Positions 1 to 8,984 of a DNA stretch of 64,000 bases are shown here, one piece after another. The DNA is from an uncultured Sphingomonadales bacterium (GTDB lineage: Bacteria; Pseudomonadota; Alphaproteobacteria; Sphingomonadales; Sphingomonadaceae), in the NCBI GenBank assembly GCA_937898525.1, contig CALCBC010000037.1, forward strand, positions 24,613 to 88,612, read 5' to 3'. The notes under the pieces are model-generated. The model made no database searches, was not told the origin of the DNA, and saw only the letters and a list, made by a program, of their open reading frames with translations. Both the position numbers and the translations under genes were made by a program. How positions within the stretch are numbered: the stretch's first letter is position 1; the number at the start of each line of letters is the position of its first letter.

Positions 1-671
1 ATCACCTGATGGAGCGCGTGAACGAGCAGGAAGACTACCTCTGGCAGGCCGCGCAGGCGATCGGCGAGGCGCGGCCGTGCCCGGTTTCGATCGCCGAGCA
101 GATGCCCAACACGATGATCCCGCAATGGCACCGCGGATCGGACTGGGCCGTCGCGCATGCCCGCAGGTTCCGCGACGAAGTGCTCGAGCGCATCGGGCAG
201 GGTCTCGGGGCATCGACCAACGAGCGGGTCCGCCTGATGTGGATAGGGGCCGGAGTCTGGCACGATCCGGGCTTCTACCAGGCGCTCGAGGAGCGGTTGG
301 GCGCGGTGTTCGTCTGGTCAATGTACCTGCCGTTTTCCGGAGCGCAGTACATCCGCGAGATCCAGGGCGACCCGATGAGCGCGCTGGCTAGCCGGATCTG
401 CTCGATGAACGAGGTGCTGCACCTGCCGCCGTGGATGAACGAGTGGATGGTCAGCGAAGCGCGCCGGTGCGGCATCGCCGCGGCGGTTCAGCTGCTGCCC
501 CCGGACAACCGGCTCTCCCAGTCGGGAACCCGGCTGACAGGGCTCTCGCTCGAGGCGGCCGGGGTCCCGGTGCTGACGATCGATGCCGACATGGTCGATG
601 CGCGCAACTGGGACCACGACCGGATGGTCGGGCTCGTTGCGCAGTTCCTCCACGATCGGGGCCTGGCATGA
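1..671 (+). CDS. 2-hydroxyacyl-CoA dehydratase D-component-like protein (5' truncated)
   Basis: C-terminal part (about 220 residues visible) of a protein resembling the HgdB/FldC/BcrC group of 2-hydroxyacyl-CoA dehydratase and benzoyl-CoA reductase subunits. The frame is open to the left edge, and family members are about 370-430 residues, so the N-terminal half lies outside the window. The tail with GVPVLTIDAD followed by a terminal helix fits the family C-terminus. In characterised members cysteines bind a [4Fe-4S] cluster; this half has only one obvious Cys, in RICSMNE, so cluster binding is doubtful. Its stop overlaps the next ATG (ATGA), the first of three coupled junctions. Family assignment is from recognition of the fold pattern and is moderate. 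Confidence 0.55.
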   Translation, partial: HLMERVNEQEDYLWQAAQAIGEARPCPVSIAEQMPNTMIPQWHRGSDWAVAHARRFRDEVLERIGQGLGASTNERVRLMWIGAGVWHDPGFYQALEERLGAVFVWSMYLPFSGAQYIREIQGDPMSALASRICSMNEVLHLPPWMNEWMVSEARRCGIAAAVQLLPPDNRLSQSGTRLTGLSLEAAGVPVLTIDADMVDARNWDHDRMVGLVAQFLHDRGLA

Positions 672-1702
672 GAATTCTCGCCGCCGCCCTGTTTGCGATG
701 TTGGTCGCTGCTTGCGCGCGTCCCGCTCCGGAAGGCGTGACCGAGCTGGTTTATGCCAGTCCCTACAGCCCGTCGCATCCGTTCAGCCGCGCCGACATCC
801 GCTGGATGGAGTTCGTCGAGGAACGCAGCGGCGGCACGCTGCGGATCCGGCCGGTCTGGTCGGGCGGGCTGCTGTCCTCCGAGATGTCGATGGAGGAGCT
901 GCGCCACGGCGTGGCGGACATCGGGCTGGTCACGCCGATCTATGTTCGCGGCGGAACGCACCTGATCCGCATGCAGTCAGGCTTCTACAGCGGAGTGGAC
1001 AGCATCGAATCGCAGGTGGCGCTCTTTCGCTGCCTCGAGCGCCACACGCCGCAGATCGCCGAGGAACTGGCCGGTCTCAAGGTGCTGGCGGTGCAGGGCG
1101 GCCTGATCCCCGGGATCGTCACCCGGGATCGGCCGGTACGCAGCCTGGCAGACCTCAAGGGCCTGCGGCTGCGTGCGCCCACCGAGCTGCTGCGCGTGCT
1201 CGAGCGGATCGGGGCCGACCCGGTCAACATGCCGATGGGAGAAGTCTATTCGGCGATGTCGAAAGGGGTGATCGACGGTGTGATCGCACCGCCGGACACG
1301 TTCGCCGCGCTCCACTTCGCCGAGATCGCCCGCCACTATTCGTCGCTGGCGATCCCGCGCGGCGCCTATCCCGCCCGCGCGATGAACCTCGAGAAGTGGA
1401 ACAGCCTGACCGATGCGCAACGCGAGGTGCTAGAGCAGGGCATCCCGGTCTGGGAGGCGGCGATTGCCGAAGAGAACCGGGCGGCAAGCGAACGCGGGAT
1501 GGCCGAGGCGCGGAGACGCGGGATCCAGTTCACCTCCGTGTCGGCGGCCGACCAGGAAGAGTTCGACCGGCTCTATCTCGACGATGCCCGCCGCAACGCG
1601 CAGGCGCTGGAGAGGTTCGGCATCGACGGGCTGGACACGTTCCGCCTGGCAAGGAACAGCGTGGCGGCGCGGGATCAGATCCGTTGTGAGGTGCCGGCAT
1701 GA
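668..1702 (+). CDS. TRAP transporter substrate-binding lipoprotein (DctP family)
   Basis: 344-residue extracytoplasmic solute-binding protein of a TRAP transporter, which captures organic acids for an ion-driven permease. The ATG at 668 overlaps the upstream stop by 4 bp and is followed by a lipoprotein signal ending LVAAC, so Cys is the probable lipidated residue. DctP-type features include SPSHPF near the N-terminus, the GVADIGLV block, and RSLADLKGLRLRAP followed by a segment matching the signature that contains the conserved Arg contacting carboxylates. No DctQ or DctM membrane subunit is visible downstream, so the permease is either upstream of the window or elsewhere. Context suggests uptake of a carboxylated substrate handled by the neighbouring CoA-linked enzymes. 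Confidence 0.8.
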   Translation: MRILAAALFAMLVAACARPAPEGVTELVYASPYSPSHPFSRADIRWMEFVEERSGGTLRIRPVWSGGLLSSEMSMEELRHGVADIGLVTPIYVRGGTHLIRMQSGFYSGVDSIESQVALFRCLERHTPQIAEELAGLKVLAVQGGLIPGIVTRDRPVRSLADLKGLRLRAPTELLRVLERIGADPVNMPMGEVYSAMSKGVIDGVIAPPDTFAALHFAEIARHYSSLAIPRGAYPARAMNLEKWNSLTDAQREVLEQGIPVWEAAIAEENRAASERGMAEARRRGIQFTSVSAADQEEFDRLYLDDARRNAQALERFGIDGLDTFRLARNSVAARDQIRCEVPA

Positions 1703-2646
1703 AGAGGGGATACCTGATCGCGAGCCTGGTCGCTGCCTTGTCATCGACAGTCGCCTCGGCCCAAGGCGATCGTCCCCGCCAGATCGGCGAATCCGCCGGC
1801 AGCGGCCCCCATCCGGCCGTAGCCGAGGCATGGCCGGACGCGCCCGGCTACACCGTCTACCGGCCTTTGCAGCTCCCCGACGATCCCCTGCCGGTGGTCG
1901 TCTGGGGCAACGGTGCCTGCCGCGACAACGGTCTCAGCGCGAGCCATTTCCTGCGCGAGATCGCCAGCCATGGCTACCTCGTGATCGCCAATGGCAGCCC
2001 TCGCGAGGAAGTGCCTCCGCGGGACGGTCCGGCCGTCTCGCCTCCTCGACCCCCGGACGATCCGCCGCCGGCGCCCCCGGCCCGCACGGCGGACGAGACT
2101 TCGGTCGCCCAGTACCTCGGCGCTATCGACTGGGCCGAGCGCGCGAACTCCCGAGACGGTGCGCTCGCGGGGCGCGTGAACAGCAGCCGCGTGGCCGCGA
2201 TGGGGCACAGCTGCGGTGGACTCCAGGCGCTTTCCGCGGGAGCGGACCCGCGCGTGGATACGGTCGTGGCCTTCGCCAGCGGCGTCTACAACAGGCCCGG
2301 GTCTGGCCTGAGCGGGGTCCAGATCACCAAGGACGACCTCAAGCGGCTTCATACCCCGGTGGCCTACTTTCTCGGCGGGCCGGAGGACATCGCGTTTCCC
2401 AACGGCTCCGACGACTTCGCCAGGATCGATCATGTCCCGGTGATGCTGGCCAATCTTCCGGTCGGCCACGGCGGAACGCTCGGCGTCGCCAATGGCGGCG
2501 ACTGGGCCCGCGTGGGCGTGGCCTGGCTCGACTGGCAGCTCAAGGGTGACGCACAGGCGGCCCGCTGGTTCGTCGGCCCGCATTGCCGGCTCTGCACTTC
2601 ATTTGGCTGGACGGTCCAGCGCAAACAGTTTCCGGAGTTTCCATGA
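1699..2646 (+). CDS. secreted alpha/beta hydrolase, dienelactone hydrolase/PETase-like
   Basis: 315 residues with a Sec signal peptide (positive start, hydrophobic core, cleavage near ASAQ). The alpha/beta hydrolase core has the nucleophile elbow GHSCGG and a late catalytic-His candidate in VGHGGT; an oxyanion-side motif VVWGNGAC precedes the elbow. The C-terminal CRLC pair followed by GWTVQRK is distinctive and recurs in the second half of the gene ending at 8984, as do SHGYLVIA, HVPV and WLDWQL, so the two are clear paralogues. The start overlaps the TRAP gene stop (ATGA). It probably cleaves an ester or similar bond outside the cytoplasm; the substrate is unknown. Confidence 0.75.
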   Translation: MKRGYLIASLVAALSSTVASAQGDRPRQIGESAGSGPHPAVAEAWPDAPGYTVYRPLQLPDDPLPVVVWGNGACRDNGLSASHFLREIASHGYLVIANGSPREEVPPRDGPAVSPPRPPDDPPPAPPARTADETSVAQYLGAIDWAERANSRDGALAGRVNSSRVAAMGHSCGGLQALSAGADPRVDTVVAFASGVYNRPGSGLSGVQITKDDLKRLHTPVAYFLGGPEDIAFPNGSDDFARIDHVPVMLANLPVGHGGTLGVANGGDWARVGVAWLDWQLKGDAQAARWFVGPHCRLCTSFGWTVQRKQFPEFP

Positions 2647-3806
2647 CCAAGCCGCTCGCCGGATATCGTGTGGCCGATTTCAGCCACGTGATGGCCGGGC
2701 CCTATGCGACGCACCTCCTTTCGCTGCTCGGAGCCGAGGTCATCAAGATCGAGCCGCCCGGCGGCGACACGTTTCGCGCGTACCGGGGTGACCGCCGGTT
2801 CGAGGGAATGAGCCCCGCGTTCATCGCCGCGAACGCGGGCAAGCGGTCGATCGCGCTCGACCTGAAACAGGCGGACGATGCGCGGATCGCTCGCCGGATC
2901 GTCGAACGATCGGACGTGCTGATCGAGAACTTCCGGCCCGGAGTCATCGGCCGCCTGGGATTCGGCTACGAGGAGGTGCGCGAGTACAATCGCGACATCG
3001 TCTTCTGCTCGATCTCCGGATACGGCCAGGATGGCCCCTACCGGGACTGGCCGGCGATCGACAACATCGTCCAGGCGACGAGCGGAATGATGATGCTCGG
3101 CGGCGCCGAGGGCGATCCGCCGGTGCGGGTCGGTTTTCCCATCGTCGACACCCTTACCGGCCAGACCGCCGCGATCGCCATCCTCTCCGCGCTGCTGCGC
3201 CGAGAGCGTGGCGGGGGCGGCTCCTACATCGACGTCTCGATGCTGAATGCGAGCCTCGCCTTCATGACGTCGGCGCTGACTCCCTACCTGCTCGCGGGCG
3301 AGGAGCTGCCGCGCATGGGCAACACGGGTTACAGCGGGCTCCCCAGCTCTGCGCTATTCACCGCGCGCGACGGCAGGCAGATATCGCTCGGGGTCGTGCT
3401 ACCGAAGCAGTTCGCCGCTCTCGCCGAATATCTGGGGCGCGAGGACTGGCTGACCGATCCGCGTTATGCGACGCCCGAAGCGCAGCGGGCCAACTTCGAC
3501 GCGCTGTACGCCGAGCTCGCGGCGGAGCTGGCCAAGAAGGATGCCGTGCGGCTCGAAAGCGAAATGAGCGAGCGCGGCATACCGTGTGGCATGGTCCGCC
3601 GTGTGGGGGAAGCGGCGGAGCTCATGGGTGACGGCGGCCTCGAGCGGGTTGCGCTCGAGACGGTTCCTCCCGGCGGGAGGCCGGTCATCCCCAATGCAGG
3701 ATTCCGCATCCATCCGGGCGGTTCGACGACGGCGGCCGTCCCGCCGAAGCTCGATGGCGATCGGGCCGAGATTCTCGCCTGGCTGGAAGCCGGGGAGGAG
3801 GGGTAA
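2643..3806 (+). CDS. CaiB/BaiF family CoA-transferase (class III)
   Basis: 387-residue class III CoA-transferase, which moves CoA between acids by an enzyme aspartyl-CoA thioester. The N-terminus PLAGYRVADFSHVMAGPYATHLL followed by GAEVIKIE is the family hallmark, and the FRPGVIGRLG and SISGYGQDGPY blocks are conserved. The catalytic Asp is expected in the IDNIVQATSGMM region (PAID). An ATG further upstream in the same frame lies inside the preceding gene; ATG 2643 was chosen because it begins the family N-terminus and overlaps the preceding TGA. Length is normal (about 390-410). With the dehydratase-like and SDR neighbours it suggests CoA activation of an imported acid. Confidence 0.9.
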   Translation: MTKPLAGYRVADFSHVMAGPYATHLLSLLGAEVIKIEPPGGDTFRAYRGDRRFEGMSPAFIAANAGKRSIALDLKQADDARIARRIVERSDVLIENFRPGVIGRLGFGYEEVREYNRDIVFCSISGYGQDGPYRDWPAIDNIVQATSGMMMLGGAEGDPPVRVGFPIVDTLTGQTAAIAILSALLRRERGGGGSYIDVSMLNASLAFMTSALTPYLLAGEELPRMGNTGYSGLPSSALFTARDGRQISLGVVLPKQFAALAEYLGREDWLTDPRYATPEAQRANFDALYAELAAELAKKDAVRLESEMSERGIPCGMVRRVGEAAELMGDGGLERVALETVPPGGRPVIPNAGFRIHPGGSTTAAVPPKLDGDRAEILAWLEAGEEG

Positions 3807-3927
3807 CGGGGTCGCGACCTGACATCGGTGAAGGTTGCGTGCGCCGATTGCGTCCAGCATCTATGGTGGGACGGGGCCATGGCGGCGTGCATGCACAGCG
3901 GCGTGCGCCCCCGAGGCGGGAGAGAGC

Positions 3928-4716
3928 ATGGATCTGGGAATCAGGGGCCGCAAGGCGATCGTCAACGGCGGCAGCGCAGGCATGGGGCGAAGCGCGGTGC
4001 TGGCGCTGGCGCGCGAAGGCGTCGAGCTGTTCGTATCGGCGCGTACCGAGGATCGGCTGGTACGCTCCTGCGCGGAGATTGCCGGGCAAACGGGCGCCTC
4101 GGTCACGCCCGTGTGCGCCGATCACAGCACGCCGGAAGGCCGCGAACGGATCCTCGCCGCGTGCCCCGAGCCCGACATCCTCGTCGGCACCTGCACTCCG
4201 CCCCCGATGACGCCCGACTACCGTGCGATCACCGGCGAGCAGTGGCGCGAGGCGATCGATATCTCGCTGCTTTCGCCGGTCGAGTTCATGCGGGCAGTGC
4301 TCGACGGCATGGTCGCGCGAAAGTGGGGGAGGATCGTCAATATCGCCACAGTGGCCGCCAAGTATCCCGGCGAAATCCGGGTTCTTTCCGGCGCCACGCG
4401 CGCGGCGCTGGCCAATTACACGGTGGCGGTGTCGAAGGTGGTCGCCAGGCACAACGTGACGATCAACAACCTGCTGCCCGGTATGCACCACAGCGCTTTC
4501 GTCGAAGCCCAGTTCACCGAGCGCGCCCGCGCGAAAGGCACGACCTACGAACAGGAGGTGGCTGAGTTCTCGCGCGAATGGCGCATCGCCGCCGAACGGT
4601 TCGGCGACTGCGACGACGTGGGTGCGTTCGTCGCGATGTTCTGCAGCGCGCAGGCGAACTACGTCACCGGCCAGAGCCTGGTGATCGACGGCGGAGCGAC
4701 GACCTCGACGTTCTAG
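3928..4716 (+). CDS. short-chain dehydrogenase/reductase with non-canonical active site
   Basis: 262-residue SDR. ATG 3928 is preceded by a purine-rich GGGAGAGAG and starts directly at the Rossmann strand; a longer frame from 3835 adds an implausible leader. The cofactor loop reads NGGSAGMG (usual TGxxxGIG), and LPG plus the C-terminal TGQSLVIDGGAT are typical. The usual catalytic Ser and YxxxK are not found: the Ser position falls in IATVAA, and the tetrad region reads LSGATRAALANY, i.e. S-xxx-R in place of Y-xxx-K. A divergent SDR subgroup with SN-xx-R in this place is common in 3-oxoacyl reductase-like families. It may be catalytically altered; the substrate is unknown. It lies 121 bp after the CoA-transferase. 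Confidence 0.8.
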   Translation: MDLGIRGRKAIVNGGSAGMGRSAVLALAREGVELFVSARTEDRLVRSCAEIAGQTGASVTPVCADHSTPEGRERILAACPEPDILVGTCTPPPMTPDYRAITGEQWREAIDISLLSPVEFMRAVLDGMVARKWGRIVNIATVAAKYPGEIRVLSGATRAALANYTVAVSKVVARHNVTINNLLPGMHHSAFVEAQFTERARAKGTTYEQEVAEFSREWRIAAERFGDCDDVGAFVAMFCSAQANYVTGQSLVIDGGATTSTF

Positions 4717-4795
4717 AATCGATCTTCGTCGCACCGAACAGGGGCGATCCTCCCTGCAAGGCAGGTAATCGACTGTGAACGAACCGACCCATTCT

Positions 4796-4882
4796 CGTCA
4801 TCCTGACCTGTTTCAGGCCCCATCTCTCCGCCGGTATCGAGGCCTCGGGGGGCGAGCCAACCGGATCAAGTTCAGGGTGACG
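4796..4882. repeat. REP-like inverted repeat element
   Basis: Imperfect terminal inverted repeats, CGTCATCCTGA at the left and TTCAGGGTGACG at the right, enclose a GC-rich centre in the gap between the SDR and the convergent SnoaL-like gene. The right end is nearly identical to one at 37581-37605 in the rpsL-rpsG gap, so this is a dispersed intergenic element. No coding sequence is seen in 4717-4945. Confidence 0.55.
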
Positions 4883-4945
4883 GATACTTGAAGGATTTCC
4901 AGGCGCGATAGAGCCACCTCGCAAGGCGAGAATCGAAGGCGCGCT

Positions 4946-5488
4946 TCATTTCGAGCCGGGTAGGCTCTGGGCCCCATCGGGCGTGAAGACGGCTCCGGCA
5001 AGCACCGGCGGCATCGGGCGTGCCACGCGCTCTCCGGTCTGGCCGGCGAACGCGCCGAGGATCGGGCCCGACCAGTCGCGGATGACGCGTTCGGCGAGGC
5101 GCCATTCCCCGTCCTCCACACGGAACAGGTCCTCGTAATAGCCCATGACGTGAAGCAGGTGCGGGCCGTCACCCTGTCGCAGGGCCACCGCGGCATAGGA
5201 CCGGCTCCGGGCACCGCCTTCGCTGGCTGTCACTACCGTGTTGGTCACGTGGTGCTGACGCCCGGCCGACGTCGGCTGGTCGCGGAAGAACGTCGCGAAA
5301 TGGCGCAGCGCGGCGTATCCTTCCCAGCGTTGCGGCTCTTCGAACGCGTCCCACAGCAGCACGCCGTCACGGCAGAAACACGCAACGAAGCCCTCGACGT
5401 CGCCCGTGTCGAGCGCCCAGGCGTAGCGTGCAATCACCTCGCGAATGGCGAGCTGATCGGCAACGGAAAGCGAGCCTGCCATCGTCAT
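4946..5488 (-). CDS. SnoaL-like / NTF2-like protein
   Basis: 180-residue protein of the NTF2 superfamily, a small cone-shaped fold used by polyketide cyclases, steroid isomerases and dioxygenase beta subunits. Recognisable parts are the opening helix DQLAIREVIARYAWALDTGD, then FCRDGVLLWDAF, a central HHVTNTVV strand, and GYYEDLFRVEDGEWRLAERVIRDWSG. No specific catalytic set could be assigned. The ATG overlaps the stop of the DUF3237 gene by 4 bp, so the two are co-translated. It is probably an accessory isomerase or dehydratase of the catabolic cluster; that role is inferred from context only. Confidence 0.7.
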   Translation of the reverse strand: MTMAGSLSVADQLAIREVIARYAWALDTGDVEGFVACFCRDGVLLWDAFEEPQRWEGYAALRHFATFFRDQPTSAGRQHHVTNTVVTASEGGARSRSYAAVALRQGDGPHLLHVMGYYEDLFRVEDGEWRLAERVIRDWSGPILGAFAGQTGERVARPMPPVLAGAVFTPDGAQSLPGSK

Positions 5489-5955
5489 GTAACCCGGTAG
5501 TAGTCGAACCGCGTCGACGGGCCCTGCCGTTCTGCCACACCGACGAACACGGTCCGGTTCAACCAGTCGTGCGGCCCTTGCGGGGCCTCGAAGCGGGGCG
5601 TGATGCGGCAGTAGGTTTCCTCCGGCGCGACGTCCTCGCCGGCTTCGAGGCGCGCGAGGACCTCAGGGCTCGACCAGGCGATGCCGCGGTTGTGGATGTA
5701 GATCGGCGTGCCGTCGTCGGCCTCGAGCAGGTAGTGCGCCTCGAACTCGACCAGCCCGCTGTCCCAGATCCACGGCCAGTCGCCGCCCGAGTAGGGCACC
5801 ACGTGTCCCGACAGGAGCGGGCCGCTGATCTCGCCACCGACGACCGCGACGAACCCGCGGGTGAACTCGGTGGCCGCGGGGCGAAAGCGCACGCGCGGTC
5901 CATCGCCGAAATCGAGGCGCGCGCTGAAGGCCAGCTCGAGGGCAGGGACTTGCAA
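5485..5955 (-). CDS. DUF3237 domain protein
   Basis: 156 residues matching the DUF3237 pattern: GPRVRFRP, GGEISGPLLSGHVVPYSGGDWPW, then WDSGLVEFEAHYLLEADDGTPIYIHNRG and a closing NRTVFVGVAER strand. This is a small beta-barrel-like family of unknown function that often accompanies oxidoreductase and hydrolase genes for aromatic or terpenoid breakdown. It is first in a two-gene minus operon with the SnoaL-like gene (4-bp overlap) and is divergent from the GMC oxidoreductase, with about 90 bp of shared promoter space. Confidence 0.75.
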   Translation of the reverse strand: MQVPALELAFSARLDFGDGPRVRFRPAATEFTRGFVAVVGGEISGPLLSGHVVPYSGGDWPWIWDSGLVEFEAHYLLEADDGTPIYIHNRGIAWSSPEVLARLEAGEDVAPEETYCRITPRFEAPQGPHDWLNRTVFVGVAERQGPSTRFDYYRVT

Positions 5956-6047
5956 GCGATCCTCCCATGTTCGAGCGGAGAAAACCGCCCGCGGTCTGCC
6001 GGATATGCGCTAAGCCTCCGGCGAATCCAACTGAATGGCGGGGGAGC

Positions 6048-7643
6048 GTGGAAGAGTTCGACTACATCGTCGTCGGCGCGGGCAGTGCAGGGTGTGTCCT
6101 GGCGAACAGGCTCAGCGCGGACCCGCGGGTGCGGGTGGCGCTGGTCGAGGCGGGCGGCGAGTGCCGGCACCCGCTGATCGACATGCCGCTGACCTGGATG
6201 CAGGCGGCGGCCTCGCCGCGCTTCACCTGGGGCTACGAGAGCGAGCCCGATCCCAACCTCGACGGTCGCAGGCAGCCGATCCCGCGCGGCAAGGTGCTCG
6301 GCGGCTCGTCCTCGATCAACGGCACGATGTACATTCGCGGCGCGGCTGCCGACTACGACGCGTGGCGCGACGCCGGACATGAAGGGTGGGGCTACGACGA
6401 CGTCCTGCCGCTGTTCAGGCGTTCGGAGACGAACTGGCGCGGCGAAACCCCGGAGCATGGGGCGCGGGGTGAAATGCACGTGTCGCCGATGCAGCCCGAC
6501 CTGGAACTCTATCCCGCCTTCCTCGAGGCCGCCCGTTCGCTCGGCTACGACGAATGCCCGGACTTCAACGTCGCGCAGCCCGAAGGCTTCGGCATGCCCG
6601 ACTGCACGATCCGGCAAGGGCGGCGGGCGAGCACGATGCGTGCGTTCATCGACCCGGTCGCCGGGCGGGCCAATCTCGCGGTCGTGTCCAATGCCACGGT
6701 GCGCCGGGTTCGTTTCGACGGGACGCGAGCTGTTGGAATCGAGCTCGCCGACGGTGCGGGGGTCCGCGTGTTGCGATGCGGCGGCGAGGTGATCCTCTGC
6801 GCGGGCGCACTCAACAGCCCGCACTTGCTGATGCACTCGGGCATCGGACCGGGGCATGCGCTTCAGTCGATGGGTATCGCCACGGTCGCAGACCTGCCGG
6901 GCGTGGGCCAGAACCTGCAGGATCACCCGATCGCGATGGCGATCATGCGCTCGGCCAGACCGATCGCGTTCAACCGGGAGATCCGTATCGACCGGTTCGC
7001 GTGGTCGTTCCTGCGCTGGCGCCTGACCGGTCGAGGGCTGCCCAGCCAGAGCCCGATGTCGATCCAGGGCTTCGTTCGCTCGGGCGATGACCAGTCTCGA
7101 CCCGATCTCCAGTTCCAGATCGTCCACAGCGGCTACGATGCCCGGCCGTGGTTTCCCGGGTGGCGGAAACCGCCCACGCCGCTGTTTTCGTGCGGTTCGA
7201 TCCTGCTCGATCCGGAAAGCCGGGGCGAGGTCACGCTGCGCTCCCCAGACCCGCTCGCGCTGCCGGCGGTGCAGTTCAATTTCGTGGCCACGGAAGGCGA
7301 TCGGGAGCGCATGCGCCGCGCGTTCCGCTTCATCCGGCGGTTCTTCGAAGCTCCCTCTGCCGCCAAGCTGGTGGAGGTCGAGCTCGCGCCGGGGGCTCAT
7401 GTGCAGAGCGACGGCGAAATAGACGCCTGGCTGCGCGCCTCGCTGATCAGCGCCGGCCATCCGGTCGGAACCTGCGCAATGGGCAGCGTGGTCGGCAGCG
7501 ACCTCAAGGTCGTGGGTGTCGAGGGGCTGCGGGTGGCGGATGCCGCGGTGATGCCGACGATCATCCGCGGCAACACCCACGCGCCCACGGTCATGATCGC
7601 CGAGAAGGCGGCGGAGCTCATCGCTCGCGGCGCGTCAGGTTAG
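6048..7643 (+). CDS. GMC family FAD-dependent alcohol oxidoreductase
   Basis: 531 residues from a GTG at 6048, chosen because a GGCGGGGGA Shine-Dalgarno lies just upstream and the FAD Rossmann motif FDYIVVGAGSAGCVLANRL begins at once; a frame from an ATG at 5967 adds 27 unlikely residues. Family landmarks are the GKVLGGSSSINGTMYIRG signature, GALNSPHLLMHSGIGP, and the catalytic His in GHPVGTCAMG with the late NTHAPTVMIAEKAA. Members oxidise primary or secondary alcohols (choline dehydrogenase, glucose oxidase, PEG dehydrogenase types). There is no signal peptide, so it is cytoplasmic or membrane-attached. The last 9 bp overlap the convergent MFS gene. Confidence 0.9.
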   Translation: MEEFDYIVVGAGSAGCVLANRLSADPRVRVALVEAGGECRHPLIDMPLTWMQAAASPRFTWGYESEPDPNLDGRRQPIPRGKVLGGSSSINGTMYIRGAAADYDAWRDAGHEGWGYDDVLPLFRRSETNWRGETPEHGARGEMHVSPMQPDLELYPAFLEAARSLGYDECPDFNVAQPEGFGMPDCTIRQGRRASTMRAFIDPVAGRANLAVVSNATVRRVRFDGTRAVGIELADGAGVRVLRCGGEVILCAGALNSPHLLMHSGIGPGHALQSMGIATVADLPGVGQNLQDHPIAMAIMRSARPIAFNREIRIDRFAWSFLRWRLTGRGLPSQSPMSIQGFVRSGDDQSRPDLQFQIVHSGYDARPWFPGWRKPPTPLFSCGSILLDPESRGEVTLRSPDPLALPAVQFNFVATEGDRERMRRAFRFIRRFFEAPSAAKLVEVELAPGAHVQSDGEIDAWLRASLISAGHPVGTCAMGSVVGSDLKVVGVEGLRVADAAVMPTIIRGNTHAPTVMIAEKAAELIARGASG

Positions 7644-8984
7644 TTCAGGCACGGGTTTCCTGCCCGCCGTCGACCGTAGGGCAAGGGCCGGCAGCGCAAG
7701 GATCAGCGACGACGCGAGCACGGCGATGGCGAGCGAGAAGCTTCCGGTCGCCGCAACCAGGGCACCGGTAAGCCACGGCCCGATGACCCCGCCGGCGGTG
7801 CCGAACATGCTGATCAGCGCGATCGCACCGACCGGGACCGAGTTGCCGCCGATGCCGACTTTGCCCGGGACGGCCCAGAACACCCCTTGCGCGGCGCCGA
7901 GGCCGAGCCCCGCGACGACCAGCAGCGCCAGCACCGGCCAGCCCGGCTCGAGCAGCGCGGCGATCAGCATAGCGACCCCAGCCATCGCGCTGGGCAGGCC
8001 GGTGTGGAGCAGCCGCTCGCCGGTCCTGTCAGATCGGCGGCCGTTGAGCACAAGGCCGATGGCGAGGCCGAGAAGCGGCAGTGCGCTGAGCGTGCCGATG
8101 GCGAGCTCGCTCCCGCCGATGGCGAGCTGCCGCACCAGCTGTGGCAACCAGAACACCAGCGCATAGGCACCGGTCATGATCAGCAGCCAGCTGGCGGCGC
8201 AGCGCCACAGCCAGGGATCGCGCGCGATCTCGCCCAGCGAGGCCACCGGGGCAGGCGCACCTTCCTGCGCCCGGAATTCGCCGGCGAGCCACGCCCGCTC
8301 TTCGCTCGAAAGCCAGCGCGCCTTGTCCGGCCGGTCGACGAAGTAGAAGGCGGCAGCGATGGCCAGGACGAAGTTGGGCACCGCAAGGACCAGGAACATG
8401 AAGCGCCATGGCTCGAGTCCGAAAGGGGCGGCCACTCCGAGCAGCCAGCCGCATAACGGCCCGCCGAGGACCATCGACAGCGGCACCGCGACCAGTGCCC
8501 CGGCGAGCGCCCGGGCGCGGATCGACGGCGGGGTCCACTGCGAGATCAGCCAGGTCATCCCCGGCGCGAAGCCGGCCTCGGCCATGCCGAGCAGGAAGCG
8601 GGCGGCGTAGAACTCGCCGGTGCTGCCGACCCGCGCCATCCACAGGCTCGAGCAGCCCCACAGCACCATCGACAGCAGGATCCAGAGCTTGATCCCCCAG
8701 GCCCTGAGCAGGCGCACGTGCGGGTACTGGAACACCAGGTAGGCGACGAAGAACATGCTCACGCCCTGGCCGAACTGCGCCGGCGACAGCGCGAGGTCGC
8801 CAGACATCGCGCTGCCGGCGTAGCTCACGTTCACCCGGTCGATCGAGTTGACGAAGGTGATCAGCGCGATCGGGACGATCAGGCGAACGGTCAGCTTGCG
8901 CTCGACCCTCGCGCGGATGTCGGCCGGTTCGGGCCCTGCTGCGCCTGTCACGGGCGTCGCCCCCGGGTCACCGCCCGGAGCCAC
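7635..8984 (-). CDS. MFS permease, anion:cation symporter-like
   Basis: 449-residue major facilitator with about 12 membrane spans. SIDRVNVSYAGSAM at the first helix and RFLLGMAEAGFAPGMTWLISQW are typical of the ACS group (phthalate, tartrate and hexuronate permeases) that takes up organic anions. The start is GTG at 8984; its G is the last base of the TAG that ends the upstream hydrolase gene (TAGTG), so translation is probably coupled. This pairs uptake with the secreted hydrolase. The first 25 or so residues are Pro/Gly-rich and cytoplasmic; an internal start is possible. Confidence 0.85.
   Translation of the reverse strand: MAPGGDPGATPVTGAAGPEPADIRARVERKLTVRLIVPIALITFVNSIDRVNVSYAGSAMSGDLALSPAQFGQGVSMFFVAYLVFQYPHVRLLRAWGIKLWILLSMVLWGCSSLWMARVGSTGEFYAARFLLGMAEAGFAPGMTWLISQWTPPSIRARALAGALVAVPLSMVLGGPLCGWLLGVAAPFGLEPWRFMFLVLAVPNFVLAIAAAFYFVDRPDKARWLSSEERAWLAGEFRAQEGAPAPVASLGEIARDPWLWRCAASWLLIMTGAYALVFWLPQLVRQLAIGGSELAIGTLSALPLLGLAIGLVLNGRRSDRTGERLLHTGLPSAMAGVAMLIAALLEPGWPVLALLVVAGLGLGAAQGVFWAVPGKVGIGGNSVPVGAIALISMFGTAGGVIGPWLTGALVAATGSFSLAIAVLASSLILALPALALRSTAGRKPVPELT

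Noticed and set aside
5559..7580. 673-codon minus-strand frame over the GMC gene, and similar long antisense frames at 9125-10924, 14165-15934, 16446-18329 and 41941-43725
   Set aside because: Each mirrors a well-supported gene on the other strand and has no recognisable domain.
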